From Puffinus mauretanicus (Eukaryota > Chordata > Aves > Procellariiformes > Procellariidae): 64,000 bases of DNA. The translations under genes were made by a program, and so were the position numbers. This document shows, piece after piece, positions 37,746 to 48,620 of the stretch. The notes beneath the pieces were generated by a model that was given only the letters and a program-made list of their open reading frames with translations, did no database searches and was not told where the DNA came from. The stretch spans positions 4,600,001-4,664,000 of the forward strand of contig JAJKFH010000948.1 in the NCBI GenBank assembly GCA_023333565.1, in the 5' to 3' direction. Position 1 is the first letter of the stretch, and each line of letters opens with the position of its first letter.

Positions 37746-37958
37746 GTGACAGGGAAGGAAGAAAGAGAGATAAAGAAAGAACAAGGAAGAGCAAAGGGAA
37801 GAAGGGGAAGGGGAAGAGGAAGGGAAGGGAAAATTAGAGGAAGGAAGGAAGGAAGGAAGGAAGGAAGGAAGGAAGGGAGGGAGGGAGGAAGGAAGGAAGG
37901 GAGGGAGGGAGGGAGGAGGGAGGAAAAAAAGAAGGAAGAAAAGAAAGAAGGAAAACAA
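37746..37958. repeat. GGAA/GGGA microsatellite and purine tract
   Basis: A long all-purine run on the plus strand. It has a regular (GGAA)n core at about 37839-37876, then GGGA and GGAA blocks to 37919, and A-rich purines to 37958. The Lys/Arg/Glu/Gly-rich plus frame and the Ser/Pro/Phe/Leu-rich minus frame across it are repeat products. Confidence 0.95.
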
Positions 37959-39104
37959 AAATATACTCATTCCAGCAAAAGTTCAATAAAAGGAGACTTG
38001 GCAGTCAAACATAATGTAACACACTCAGTAATTTCAGCACATAACTTTTGGGTTGCTTGAAAATGGTGACCTGTTTATTCCTACCTTGTTGAGACTGAGA
38101 GTAGGAACAGTCGTTTGTATTTGCAGAGGACTGAGTGCAACTCAACCTGAATTCCAGGTGCTTGTGTAAAACAAACCAGTTATAGAAAAGGATGGCTGAG
38201 ATACAGAGGTGGACTTTGAAAACTTCGTATTAAGTTTACTGCAATTTTAGCTATGTAGAAGTTGTTGTTTATGCACCTATCAAGAGGGATAGAAAAGACA
38301 ATTAGAAATTATCTACTATCTTTTTATCGGTGCTCTTGACTAGTGTCATATAAACCTGCAAAGAGTTAAAAGATCAAAATTACCACAATGTAACTGTAGA
38401 ATGAAGTGGTATTTTTTAAAACAAACTGTTACTTTAAGAACTAAAAAAGCAAAAAATCACACATTTCTCACAAACAATAGTAACCAGAGGGAAATATAGC
38501 AAAGGAACAAAATATTTGAACATGGCTAATATCTATGCAGTGTATGTCTTACAATGTCCACTAAGTATAAAATACTCTATGACAGGTACATTCTGCAGGA
38601 ATTCCAACAGATGATTAAAACATGCTATATTATGTATGGCTTATTTGTAAACCAGAGCCAAGGCAATATTTTAAAAAGTAAAGCAACCCTTTAACAATGG
38701 CTTATCATTCAAACCAAGTTATGAATACATATAATTGTCTTACTTGTAAAAGTGTAACAAATCAATTTTATCATGTAAAACAAAAATGAAGTAGTACCGA
38801 GCTGCTATGAATAAATACAGAAATCTATTCCAGATTTTTAAAAACCTGTGTAATTCTAGTATGCTGGATCTAAAAGTATTTGTTGAATAAAAATCTGTCA
38901 TTTTTCAGATCCTAGATTAGTGCTCAGGCAATACAAGGCTAGTTTAAATGTTTTAGGGAAAAATATAATAGATATCCCACTGGGCTCAGTGCTTCTACTA
39001 AATTTACTAATCAGATGTGCATTTTGTGTAAAGAAGTTTCATGGTTAATTGTATAAATGTGTTTTTCCGATGTTACAGATTCTTTTATCTGCTTTTTTTT
39101 TCAC
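37959..39104. other. AT-rich gene-free stretch
   Basis: Nothing that reads as a gene or a transposon end. Frames are short. Confidence 0.55.
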
Positions 39105-39284
39105 AGCGGAGCACCCTAGCGCGCTGCATAGGGGGTTTTCCCAAACCGGGGGAACCTCAGGGGAATCTGAAAGAGCCGCCAGGAGCCCCCAGCTCACGCA
39201 ACAGTGGCTGACGAGACCTGGGTGGAGCCAGGAGCAATGGTGGCCAAGCCCCCCCACACATATAAAATAATCCCTTGGGGAGCG
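39105..39284 (+). other. GC-rich block ending in a TATA box, LTR-like
   Basis: About 160 GC-rich bases (CACCCTAGCGCGC, GGGGGTTTTCCC, CCGGGGGAACC) start abruptly after a T run. A TATAAAA box follows at 39261-39267, then the shared 80-base repeat (39285-39368), which contains ATTAAA about 70 bases after the TATA box. GC-rich U3, TATA, short R and poly(A) hexamer is the layout of an LTR, so this may be the 3' part of an LTR I do not recognise. No TG start, CA end or target duplication was found, so that is an inference. Confidence 0.35.
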
Positions 39285-39368
39285 CTAGCGGGAAATCTCT
39301 TACATTTGTTCCGGACTTTCATATTAGTATTTGCATTAAAAATATTTTTTTTTAAAAAATTAAGTGGA
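39285..39368 (+). repeat. Copy B of the 80-base dispersed repeat
   Basis: Near-identical to 33696-33775 (see that entry): CTAGCGGGAAATCTCTTACA, TTGTTCCGGACTTTCATATT, ATTTGCATTAAAAATATTTT. Here it directly follows a GC-rich, TATA-containing block that copy A lacks. Confidence 0.85.
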
Positions 39369-40959
39369 CAACTTTCAACATTTAAAAACACTCCTCATTA
39401 CCCTTTTCCACTTAAGTCACAGCATTTAGCAATTAGCAGGGTGAAGTAGGTTGAGAATACTCTGGTGAATGGTACAGCATGAAATTAATTTCACCTGTAA
39501 AAGGGGGTAAAATACAACACAGGTATTTGAGAACTGGCTAGATGTGGTGAATGCTGTCAGTTCCTCGGTAATTGCCCATATGATGACTTGTAAATAGTAA
39601 GTAAACCTTTTCCTGGTAATTCTTTCTACTTCTGAAATCTGAAGAGACAAGGTGGGCATGTGTACAAAATTCCTGGGCTACAAAGGAAGACCTGCACCTG
39701 TACCAAAGGTTCTCAAGTGGCAGAGGTGCTACCTTGGGGTCCTTCCTGGCTTGTGCAGTGCACTTTTCGTACCTGCTGTTCTAACAACAAAACAAAACTC
39801 CAGTCTTGCCTTTACCAGGGTCCTCTGCATGGTCTGGCTGGATTAGGATGTTGTACTTTCAGCATGAAACACACGTATCAACCTTGTCAACAACTCCTGT
39901 TGTGCCAGTAAAAATGAATATGCATTTTACATCATGTTAGTGCTGTCAGGATAGGGAAAAAAAAGAAAGGGAAATGTGGTGATTTCCAAACTACTCGATT
40001 AAGCCTTGCAACAACAGCTTTTTTTCTGAGTCCCACTGATGTGTCTTGACAGGACTTGACAGTCTGGAAAAAGACTTCCTTGTCAATGTCACTGTCCTGC
40101 ATACAAAATTTACATACCTCTTTATGTATGGGTACCTATTTCTGTTTAAGGATTTCTTCTTCTTCTATTATAATCAATGGCCTCAATTCTTCACATTTCC
40201 TCCTGGCTCTTCCTCTCCCTGTACCTGTCTAGCCATGTGCCCAGCTTACCTTCCAGGTGAGTCAGTCAACATTGAGACCTCTATCTTCCTCTTCTGCCAA
40301 CAGGGCTGGAATCTTCTAGCTGTGGCACAAATATTACCTCAAGTTGCTCCTGCTTTGCTGTTCCCACTCTGCCAGCAAATATGAAGTTACAGAGGTTTAT
40401 TTTTCTGCAGCCGTATATTATTGCCTATTCCAGCATTGCGCTACTCCGCTTAAATGCTATACAGGCAACAGAGCAGCGCTTGGGCCCGGGTCTTATTAAG
40501 AAGTACCCTTAAAACCTATACAATACATTAATAATCATAGAGTCAGCAGGCTAAACATCAATCTGTTGCTGCATTTTGTGATCTGTGTCCCTGGACCATA
40601 GGTCTGAGGCATTAACACAGTTGAATGAAACAAATATCTTGTAGAACACAGCTGTGAGTCAATTTGTAATTTACTGAAGCTCCCTTCGGGCAGGACAGGT
40701 GGATAAACAACCTAAATCCCCTATGCTCTTTTTTCAGGCCACAGTTCCAACTAGGAGGCTCACAGACCCTCAGCTGGTAACACACTGAATAGACCAGTGA
40801 CCATTTGTGTGGCCAAGTTGTTCATTACTTTTTGATGTGCTAGTTCCTCTAGACTTGATTCTGATCTTTGTTTCCGCACAGCAAACTGAGGTTTTTAATG
40901 CTTTGTGAGTAAACTGAAGACATGTTAAAAAACTTACTAATAAACATATTGCATCCTGT
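39369..40959. other. Gene-free stretch
   Basis: No supported gene. A plus-strand frame of 112 codons (40046-40384) has no domain and average composition; I treat it as chance. Confidence 0.45.
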
Positions 40960-40964
40960 GTCCT

Positions 40965-41502
40965 TGTTATGGTTTAACCTGGCAGGCAGCCAAACACCAC
41001 ACAATCACTCACACACTCCACCCCCCCACACACCAGTGGGATGGGGGAGAGAATCGGAAGAAAAAAAAGTAAAATTTGTGGATTGAGATAAAGACAGTTT
41101 AATAGAACAGAAAAGGAAGGGGGAAAAAAAAATGGTAGAATATACAAAATGAGTGACGCACAATGCAATTGCTCACCACCCGCTGACCGATGTCCAGCCC
41201 CCAAGCAGCGATCACTACTTCCTGGACCATGCCTCTTAGTTTACATACTGAGCATGACGTCATATGGTATGGAATACCCTGTTGGCCAGTTGGGCTAGCT
41301 GTGCTGGCTATGCTCCCTCACAGCTTCTTGTGCACTTGGCAGAGCATGGGAAGCTGACAAGTCCCTGACTACTGTAAGCACTACTTAGCAACAACTAAAA
41401 CATCAGTGTGTCATCAACATTATTCTCATACTAAATCCAAAACACAGCACTATAACAGCTACTAGGAAGAAAATTAACTCTATCCCAGCCGAAACCAGGA
41501 TA
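40965..41502 (-). mobile_element. Second solo LTR of the same family, inverted
   Basis: Read on the minus strand, this 538-base element begins TATCCTGGTTTCGGCTGGGA and ends GGTTAAACCATAACA. It is flanked by a perfect 5-bp target duplication, GTCCT, at 40960-40964 and 41503-41507. The first base pair is TA instead of TG, a point change at the terminus. It aligns along its length with the LTR at 7337-7913, with indels. It keeps an exact CRE (TGACGTCA, 41255-41262), while the TATA box is altered (TATGTAAA). No internal retroviral sequence adjoins it, so it is a solo LTR. It lies about 33 kb from the first copy in the opposite orientation, with a different duplication, hence an independent insertion. 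Confidence 0.9.
41255..41262. promoter_or_regulatory. Intact CRE palindrome in the inverted LTR
   Basis: TGACGTCA is the full cAMP-response element, where CREB/ATF-type factors bind. It sits in the U3 part of the LTR, where promoters are expected. The other full copy has TGATGTCA at the same place. Confidence 0.6.
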
Positions 41503-41507
41503 GTCCT

Positions 41508-44500
41508 ATGGAAGACTGTCGTCTCTTCCCAATGTCAAACTGGCTAGGGAAGTGGCTATAGCTTAGCAGACATCTGTCTTGAGGGTGGTAATTTTTTCTT
41601 GCCTTCTTCATCCTGAGTGGCTCTGCTTGCCCTTCATTCCCACCACTATTTGAAGACAAATGTCCATGCCTCTGCATCTGGTATAGCAGGAGATAAATGT
41701 ATAGAGGGCTCTGAAGACACAGTCTTTTATTAAAATTGTAGTGTGTGTGTACATATATATAATAGAGAGATACATGTATCATATGGTTATATATATATGA
41801 AGGGGAGGAGCTCTTTTCCCCAGGCTGTTATTTTGTGAAGTAGTTCCTGATCTTCACTGTAGTTTTTAATCCATGTCTATAAGCATGTAACACTAGTGCC
41901 TAGCACCAGCCATCCCCTATCCAAATTTTTTATTGCCTTTCCACTAGTCCTGTTCCTGAAAAACATATTGTGGTCCTGTTCGGAACTTATGTTTCAAAAA
42001 CACTCACATTTTACTGTCACTGTGGCGTGAAAGCTGAAAGCAGTCAGCAAATTGAGGAGAGAACCAGCCCACTATGTGACCTCATTTTAGGAACAATTTC
42101 TCCTTAACAACAACTGCACAGGGATTTTTCTCCCTCAGCAGTGAAAGCATTTCTATATTCTCCCTGCTCCAAAGGGAGGACTCCATACTCCTTTGCAGGA
42201 CTTGGTTACGTGGTGGCACTGAAGCCAGGGTCTGCCTTCATTAATGCCTCCCAGGCTGTGCAACTTCAGGGCACAGGAGTGAGGAAGAAGCCCATGTCTG
42301 ACAGGACACAGTATCTGTGAGCCACAAGCTGCTCATCTATCTCCATATTTCCATTAAATAGCTATTGCATCCACACCATCATGTGCTGTGAATCTTCAGT
42401 TTCTTCTTAACCCCCATCTGTGACCCCACAGGTATAACTGCCACTCTGCAACTCCAAGAGAGAAAAAAAAAACTTTCTTTCAAGGAAAAATAACAAATAC
42501 AATCAGGTTGGCCCAGATGCTTTAAACCAGAAATTCTGAGCCTTGTTTGCAGTCAGCGCTAAGAGTCTGTAGCTACGTTATTGCAATGACCTAAACGTAA
42601 ATAAAGACTTCTTTGTTTGTGAAATAAAACAGTTAAAGAAAAATAGTTAAATGAAATAGTTTTTACTGCTTTTATTTATTGCTTTCTTTTCCTCACCTTC
42701 TACCACGTCTCCATGGTTTAATGGCATCTGCATATGGTCATCTTGACAAGCTGTCCTCTCACCTTAATGCGTAAAACCTCCAATCACTTCCAGCTACTGC
42801 CCGCTAAAGAAGAAATGTGAGTAACGGCACATTATGAGCAAATGGGGGCAGGAAAAAAAAAATCAAAACAGCAGAAGTGAAAAGATCTAGGAAATCTAAC
42901 ATAACTGGCAAAGATTGCTTGCACAAGAAATTCAGGCAGTATTGTTAGAGTCTATTTTAAAACCTCCAACAACTAATTCATTAAATTTTCCAGTCTCATG
43001 TCTTAAAATTGTCAGGTTTATGGATGTATGATTATATACTCTGTCTTCAAGTCCCAAAATTTATTGTAGAATTTGATTTTTTTTCTTATATTTTGACAGT
43101 TTCCCTCCATAAGGCAGAGCTAATACAGTTCTCTCTCAACAAGGCTTTCAGTCCCCAAACAGTCCCAAATTGTACAGTATACCTCGAATGAGCCTTCATT
43201 TTCCAGCAAGAAGTTTTTAATCAATGCATCAATTAGGGCAATGAATTCACAATTCCTCAGCAGGCTCAGAAAGGATTTTCATCTTGAATTAATAGAGCAG
43301 ACAAAAAAAAAAAAAAAAAAAAAAAGACAAATAGGAAAAATGAAAAGCAACACATTTAAATGTGGTAAGTTGTGACAGCAAAAGGAAAAAATTATGAAAA
43401 GCTACCTTTAAATATTATTATCAAACTTAACCTATTTATTTTAAATGATTTTTTTTTTTTCCAAAAGTAAAAGGAAAGAAAAAAACACTTCTTTCTCTTT
43501 TGGAAAGTAGTACTGAATTGCTAGTTTTATTTCTGAGTAACTTGATATAGAAAACCAAAGCCGATTGTTTTTCTTAGCTCAAACATAAACAAATGCCTAA
43601 TAATGCAATATACCTTCATTTTAAAGGATTAAATGTTTAAATCCAAAAAGTAAAATAATGAAGGTGTGTATCAATGTAACAAGCGACATCCTTCTTGTTG
43701 CATATACTATTGTACTTATTCTGTCATTGAGAAAGGACTTGTAGAGAGATAAAAAAAAAACCCACCATACATTTTCCTTTCTTTCTTTTTTCTTTATTAT
43801 TTCCTGAAATTCAAAATAAACAGTCATTAAACAAAGACGGACCTTTCTTCCTTTCAGATATCAATATCTTCTCACAGTGAAGTGTTTCATTTCAGCTTTC
43901 CAGGTATACTCCAAATGCACAAATCCACAGTAAAGTCCCAAAGACAAAACGTAAAAAAATTTAACCTCCTGAAATACCCTTAACTGAAAAGAGAATAATA
44001 GGAGAGGCTTAGGCTAAGAAACCTGTGGAAATGTCATGGGAGAAGGGTTTCAAATGTTATTTCATTCAACGCACTAAGGTTATCAAGTTTTCTGCATCCT
44101 GTGTTAAACTTCTGAGAGTATTGCAACAAACATTGCAATTGAAGGAAAATAAAACTCATGTTTCCTCATGTATCCTCCCATATCAAAAGAAGTTGTTATA
44201 ACTGGTAGGAAGAATTGGGCTGTTTCGAACATATTTTAAATGGTTTGCATTTACTTTCTCCTCTATTTTAACATTCCCTCTACTGAATTTCAAAAGGAAT
44301 CACTCTGAGAACTAGTTAATTGTAATGCTTTGGTTGCAGAATAATCTCCCTTTTAAAATGAAATTTTTGTTGCAAATAAAAATACTATTAAAAGTATCCC
44401 TTTCTCCCCTAAAAGGTGCACCATTCTAAACTTCTTGAATGATTATTTATTTAAGTGTAATTCTCATAGGGAGTGGGTGATCACTGTATGAATAACCTCT

Positions 44501-47500
44501 GAGATCCCATAATCTTATGTGACAATAATGGCATATTTCATAAACAACTAATGGCAACCCCAGGACCACAAACCAGGCAGAATAGTGAGCCCCAAATACA
44601 GCAGAGCCTTCGTCACGTACTGAATAGTAGTGTATCTAAACGGGATCTGAAAAAAGGATGGTCAGAATCCACCTGCAAATTAGTATGATTAATGTGCAAT
44701 TAAATACAAGAAATATGATTGTTCCCTCACATTAAATACTTTGTATAATTTCTCAAATTGACTGTGCAGAAGGGTTCAATGAGCACTACATAATACACAG
44801 ACATTTGAAAATGGAAAAATAAAAGTTTAAGTGGGCAAAAGGGTTGCTCAGGAAAACCCATGTCAAAAGAAAAAATCAACTCCCACTGCCACACATGAAA
44901 GTAAATACGTAGAATTGATGCTCTAGCAAGAAGCCATTCCAGTTGTGACATGCTGTTTTGATATCTACAGCAACCCCCAAAATAACCTTTCCACATATCT
45001 CCAAGGGCCTAGAAACACAATATATCTGAAGATGGTTTAACAGATCATGATGACAGTGTCTACACACTCACAGGGTAAGAACTGCCACTACAGCATTTCG
45101 TGGTAATAATGGTTTTGAAACTACGCACATAGATATACATACAGTCAGAAGCTGCTGAGATTGCTTCAGCCTTGGTGATGATGGTGAAGCACAGAGAGTA
45201 AGATATGGCAGCTTCTTACAGAGATTTGCAGGTAAGATCTGACATTCAGGGCTGTCCCTCACCACAAGTTGCAGATTTATCTTTTCATTTGCAGGGCTGT
45301 TGTACTGCTTGAACATGAAGAAAATACGAAGATACCAGTGAGAAATGATGTGGGCATTTCTGGAGGATTTCAACTCACAGTGAATGTCCACCCTTTACAC
45401 AATACAGATCAATTAATATAGCCAGTTCAGACATTTAATAAAGATCCTTTAATAAGGTTCCCCATGCCTGCACAGCTCTGGGGATACAATAGTCATAAAA
45501 ATAGAATGACCTATCTATCTTACAGCTGCTCCAATTCAAGGCTACTGACTTTGAGCTGAGAACAGTTTCTCTTTTAAAAGTTATTTTCTCATGCAGTGGT
45601 TGGCCCATGAAACCTAGTGTCATTCTTAACACAGCACAGAGATACTTGTTTGTTTTGGAGTGTGCCAGTAACTAGTGAGAAAACTTTCTGCAACATGTAT
45701 AACTGCCAGTGTTCACGAGGCCATCCTTTGTTCTCAAATTATTTCTTCCCATCAGTGTTCATTTTTCTTGAACTTGCAGTGTTTTGAGCTTAGTTATTCA
45801 TTCAATATAATCAAGTAAATCTACTTTGCTGCAGCTGACTGAGTTCAAAATAGTTGCAATTACTTTTTTATATAATGGTTATCTAAAGGTATCTTTTTCA
45901 TAAAAAGGGAATTATGATATTAATCATTAGAGGAAGCACACTCTTTCAACCTCAGTCCTTACTGCACCATGCGTAACTAGGTAAGAACTGCTCATTTCTT
46001 TTGTAAGGGCTGCTCTGTAGGATCCACCTTTTAGTTCTGTTAGGGCAGTGAAGGTGTACATAACATCTTCAGGACTGAGAACCCCAGGGACAAAAAATTA
46101 ACACCTCCTCGAGAAAAAGTAATAATTTTGAGAAATATGTGAGACATGATTTGTCTGTTACTTTCTCATGTCTGGACAGAGTTTACTAGTTGCCAGTATT
46201 TGTGCTGGTGTGCAATGCAACCAAGGATTCCCATGAGGTAAGGCTCAAGTCTGCGAGTCTTTAGTCTGACCCAAGATCTCGCAACTTACTTGAATGCAAG
46301 TGCATTTGGTTCACCTGCCAAATGACAAGACAGAAAGGCAACAGAAATACTCACTTGTGGGGAGTATCTTTGCTCCACCTGAGTCCTAATCTGCCCTGTG
46401 CCCAGCGCTGCTGTACAATGGGCCTGTTGCATGGGAAAGGGGTCCAATGCAGGTTGTGTTGTCTGCAGGGTGCTGCTGTGACATCCCAGTTGCACAGGGG
46501 AGGTATAATCATGGGAAAGCTGGGGTAAGGCAGGACAGCACTGAGCACTAGGATGGAGTGGGGAGAAGAGACTGATTACTAAAGCTCACTGGTCCCCATC
46601 AGTGGTCTTCTGCAAAAGGAGTCTCCACAGAAGTTTTTGGCTGGACATGTGTCACTGGATTTTAGCCCTTTCAGCCACTTGAGACTGAAGAGACAATAAA
46701 CTAGCTTGGAAATCAAACATTATCTATTTAGAGGAACACTTTACATTTATGTATTTTACCTATATCTAATAACTGTTATAATTCTTGGCATTGTAAGTAA
46801 AAGAGGAAAGAGGAAAGTCTTGCATCGGCACATGACTTCCGCTTGCTGTTTGTTCCTATATAATATGTCGTTTAAGCTTTTTTACGGGTATCTAGAGCTG
46901 AAAAGAACAACACCCATCATACAATATTATATGTATCATACCGCATTACAAAATTCAGTGAAATTTCTAACAGCTATAAAATTATCTGGTTTTGTTTTTT
47001 CGTACAAATAAACAAAAATGCAGTATGTGAAATTCCAGTAAAAGATGTACTGGGGAAAAACACCAATGGCTGCAGTTTCCCAATTCTGTGCTCTCTGGAA
47101 TTCAACGTGCTGTAATAGGTAGAGTTTAGCTGAAACGTATGAACTTCAGGGGTACCAAGTTTTCCCGAGGACTGACAACAGTAATTGTTGTTACCTGATT
47201 GAATTAGAGGCATTGTTTTAAATTCTGCAAAACAATAATGCCAAAAAGAAAGCAAGTTTGAATTCCGCGTTTTGTGCCAGCAGCGTTACATAATGAGATA
47301 AACATTGGTAATTGTGTTTAGTTCAATAACACTTTTAATTATAGTTGAGATCTCCTTTAAAGTGTATGGATTTTACTGACGCAAAGTAAACAGCTGAAAG
47401 CCAAATGAAGGCAGTCTCATAGATTTGTACTGTCTAATTAAAATACAGAAACATTGCTTAACCAATTCAGGCATTTAGAGGGAAAGAAAAAAAAAAGCTG

Positions 47501-48287
47501 TTTGCAATTTTGATACACATTTTAATTATTGCAAGATCTCAGGTAATAAAGTTTGTTTTACATCAAAACAAAATATCTGTAGTCTGGGAATTTAACCTAT
47601 CTTTCTTGTTAAGCAGGGCAAACAAGTCATGAACAGTCTACAATATTCGTATATATAAAGACAGATAAACAAGGAAGACAGATAAACCTGCGGCCCTGGT
47701 TCAGCAACATAGTAATGCACATTCCTAAACTTTAATCATGTCAGCAGTCCTACTAAATTGTAAAAAATGTACCTACACATATTTTTTTGTTGAATTAAGG
47801 TTCAATTTCTGATAACCAAATTGCTGAAGGGAGGCAGAAATCTCATCATCTTATTCTGGGTGTGAAATTTTGTACGGTTTCTTTGCCATGGTGAAGAGAT
47901 TCTGCAGCAATCCACACGCAGAAATACTATGTCTGGCACCATACAAAATTTATGTACCAAACAGGGCTTCCAAATGATGAATTGCTTATAAAAACATTAT
48001 GAGCCTTTTACACAAAGGGGAAAAGTAATATCCAAGGTATTCATTAACATCATTAATATTCACAAAAACACATTTTAAATTCAAACCAACAAGTAGTTCT
48101 TGTTTTTAGCAGGTGAGAAGACATTTAATCCATGATACTATATGATTTGTCTCACCAGTCACCATCATGTGTCAGTAACAAAGAATATCAAGGGTTCAGA
48201 GTGAATTACACGATCAACCTCCTCTGGCTCTTCCTAAACTAGTAAATTAAACAGTGTTCAATTCCTGGCTATTAGAAAGACAATTGT
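41508..48287. other. AT-rich gene-free stretch
   Basis: No supported gene. There are alternating TA and TG steps at about 41740-41798 and a 23-base A run at 43303-43325 (separate entry). A minus-strand frame at 45068-45391 (107 codons, containing WYLRIFFMFKQYNSPANEK) is open but has no known motif. No LTR or CR1 ends. Confidence 0.45.
43303..43325. repeat. Poly(A) run of 23 bases
   Basis: An uninterrupted run of A. It could be the tail of a retroposed sequence, but the DNA before it is AT-rich and not recognisable, and no target duplication was found. Confidence 0.9.
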
Positions 48288-48620
48288 CTATAAATTTAAA
48301 TGGTTAGAACAATCCTTATCCCTAGTCTGATGCAACTGAATCCTCCAAAAAAATTCCCAGTCACATGCCAAAGAATATTTCCCATTTAGCAGTTTAGCTA
48401 ATGCTGTACATATTTGCATGCCTCCTCTGGCCCAGTCCCCCAGCACTAAGCCAGCATTCTCATGCCCATATTCTCCCTTCATCACTTTCCAGGTTATGGC
48501 TTGCTCTGATGCCATAGTAATAAAAAGGGCATTATTGGGGGCTGCAGAGGCCTCTTGATTTGACAATAGGGTGAGGTATAGCACATTTGCAGCGAGAAGC
48601 AACCAAGAGCTCCTCCTCAT
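48288..48620 (-). CDS. Hypothetical 110-residue ORF with signal-peptide-like start
   Basis: The frame begins MRRSSWLLLAANVLYLTLLS and continues NQEASA then AP: a basic N-region, a hydrophobic core at residues 6-19 and an A-x-A type cleavage site near residue 26. This is the layout of a secretory signal peptide. The remaining about 84 residues include three Cys, a GDWARGG segment and Trp-rich DWEFFW, and end in TAG. Just before the ATG is an acceptor-like CTCTTTTAG, so it could be an exon or the leader of a retroviral envelope-like gene. I recognise neither. There is no second supporting signal such as a clear poly(A) site or neighbouring exons, so chance is quite possible. Confidence 0.25.
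   Translation of the reverse strand: MRRSSWLLLAANVLYLTLLSNQEASAAPNNALFITMASEQAITWKVMKGEYGHENAGLVLGDWARGGMQICTALAKLLNGKYSLACDWEFFWRIQLHQTRDKDCSNHLNL

Noticed and set aside
37734..38060. Long frames across the GGAA repeat
   Set aside because: Repeat artefacts, open on both strands because the repeat contains no stop.
7337..41502. A full provirus bounded by the two LTRs
   Set aside because: The LTRs are in opposite orientation with different target duplications, and there is no gag, pol or env sequence between them.
43303..43325. Poly(A) run as the tail of a processed pseudogene
   Set aside because: No recognisable gene sequence precedes it and no target duplication was found.
45068..45391. 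Minus-strand frame of 107 codons (WYLRIFFMFKQYNSPANEK)
   Set aside because: Looked briefly exon-like, but has no convincing splice site and no family motif.
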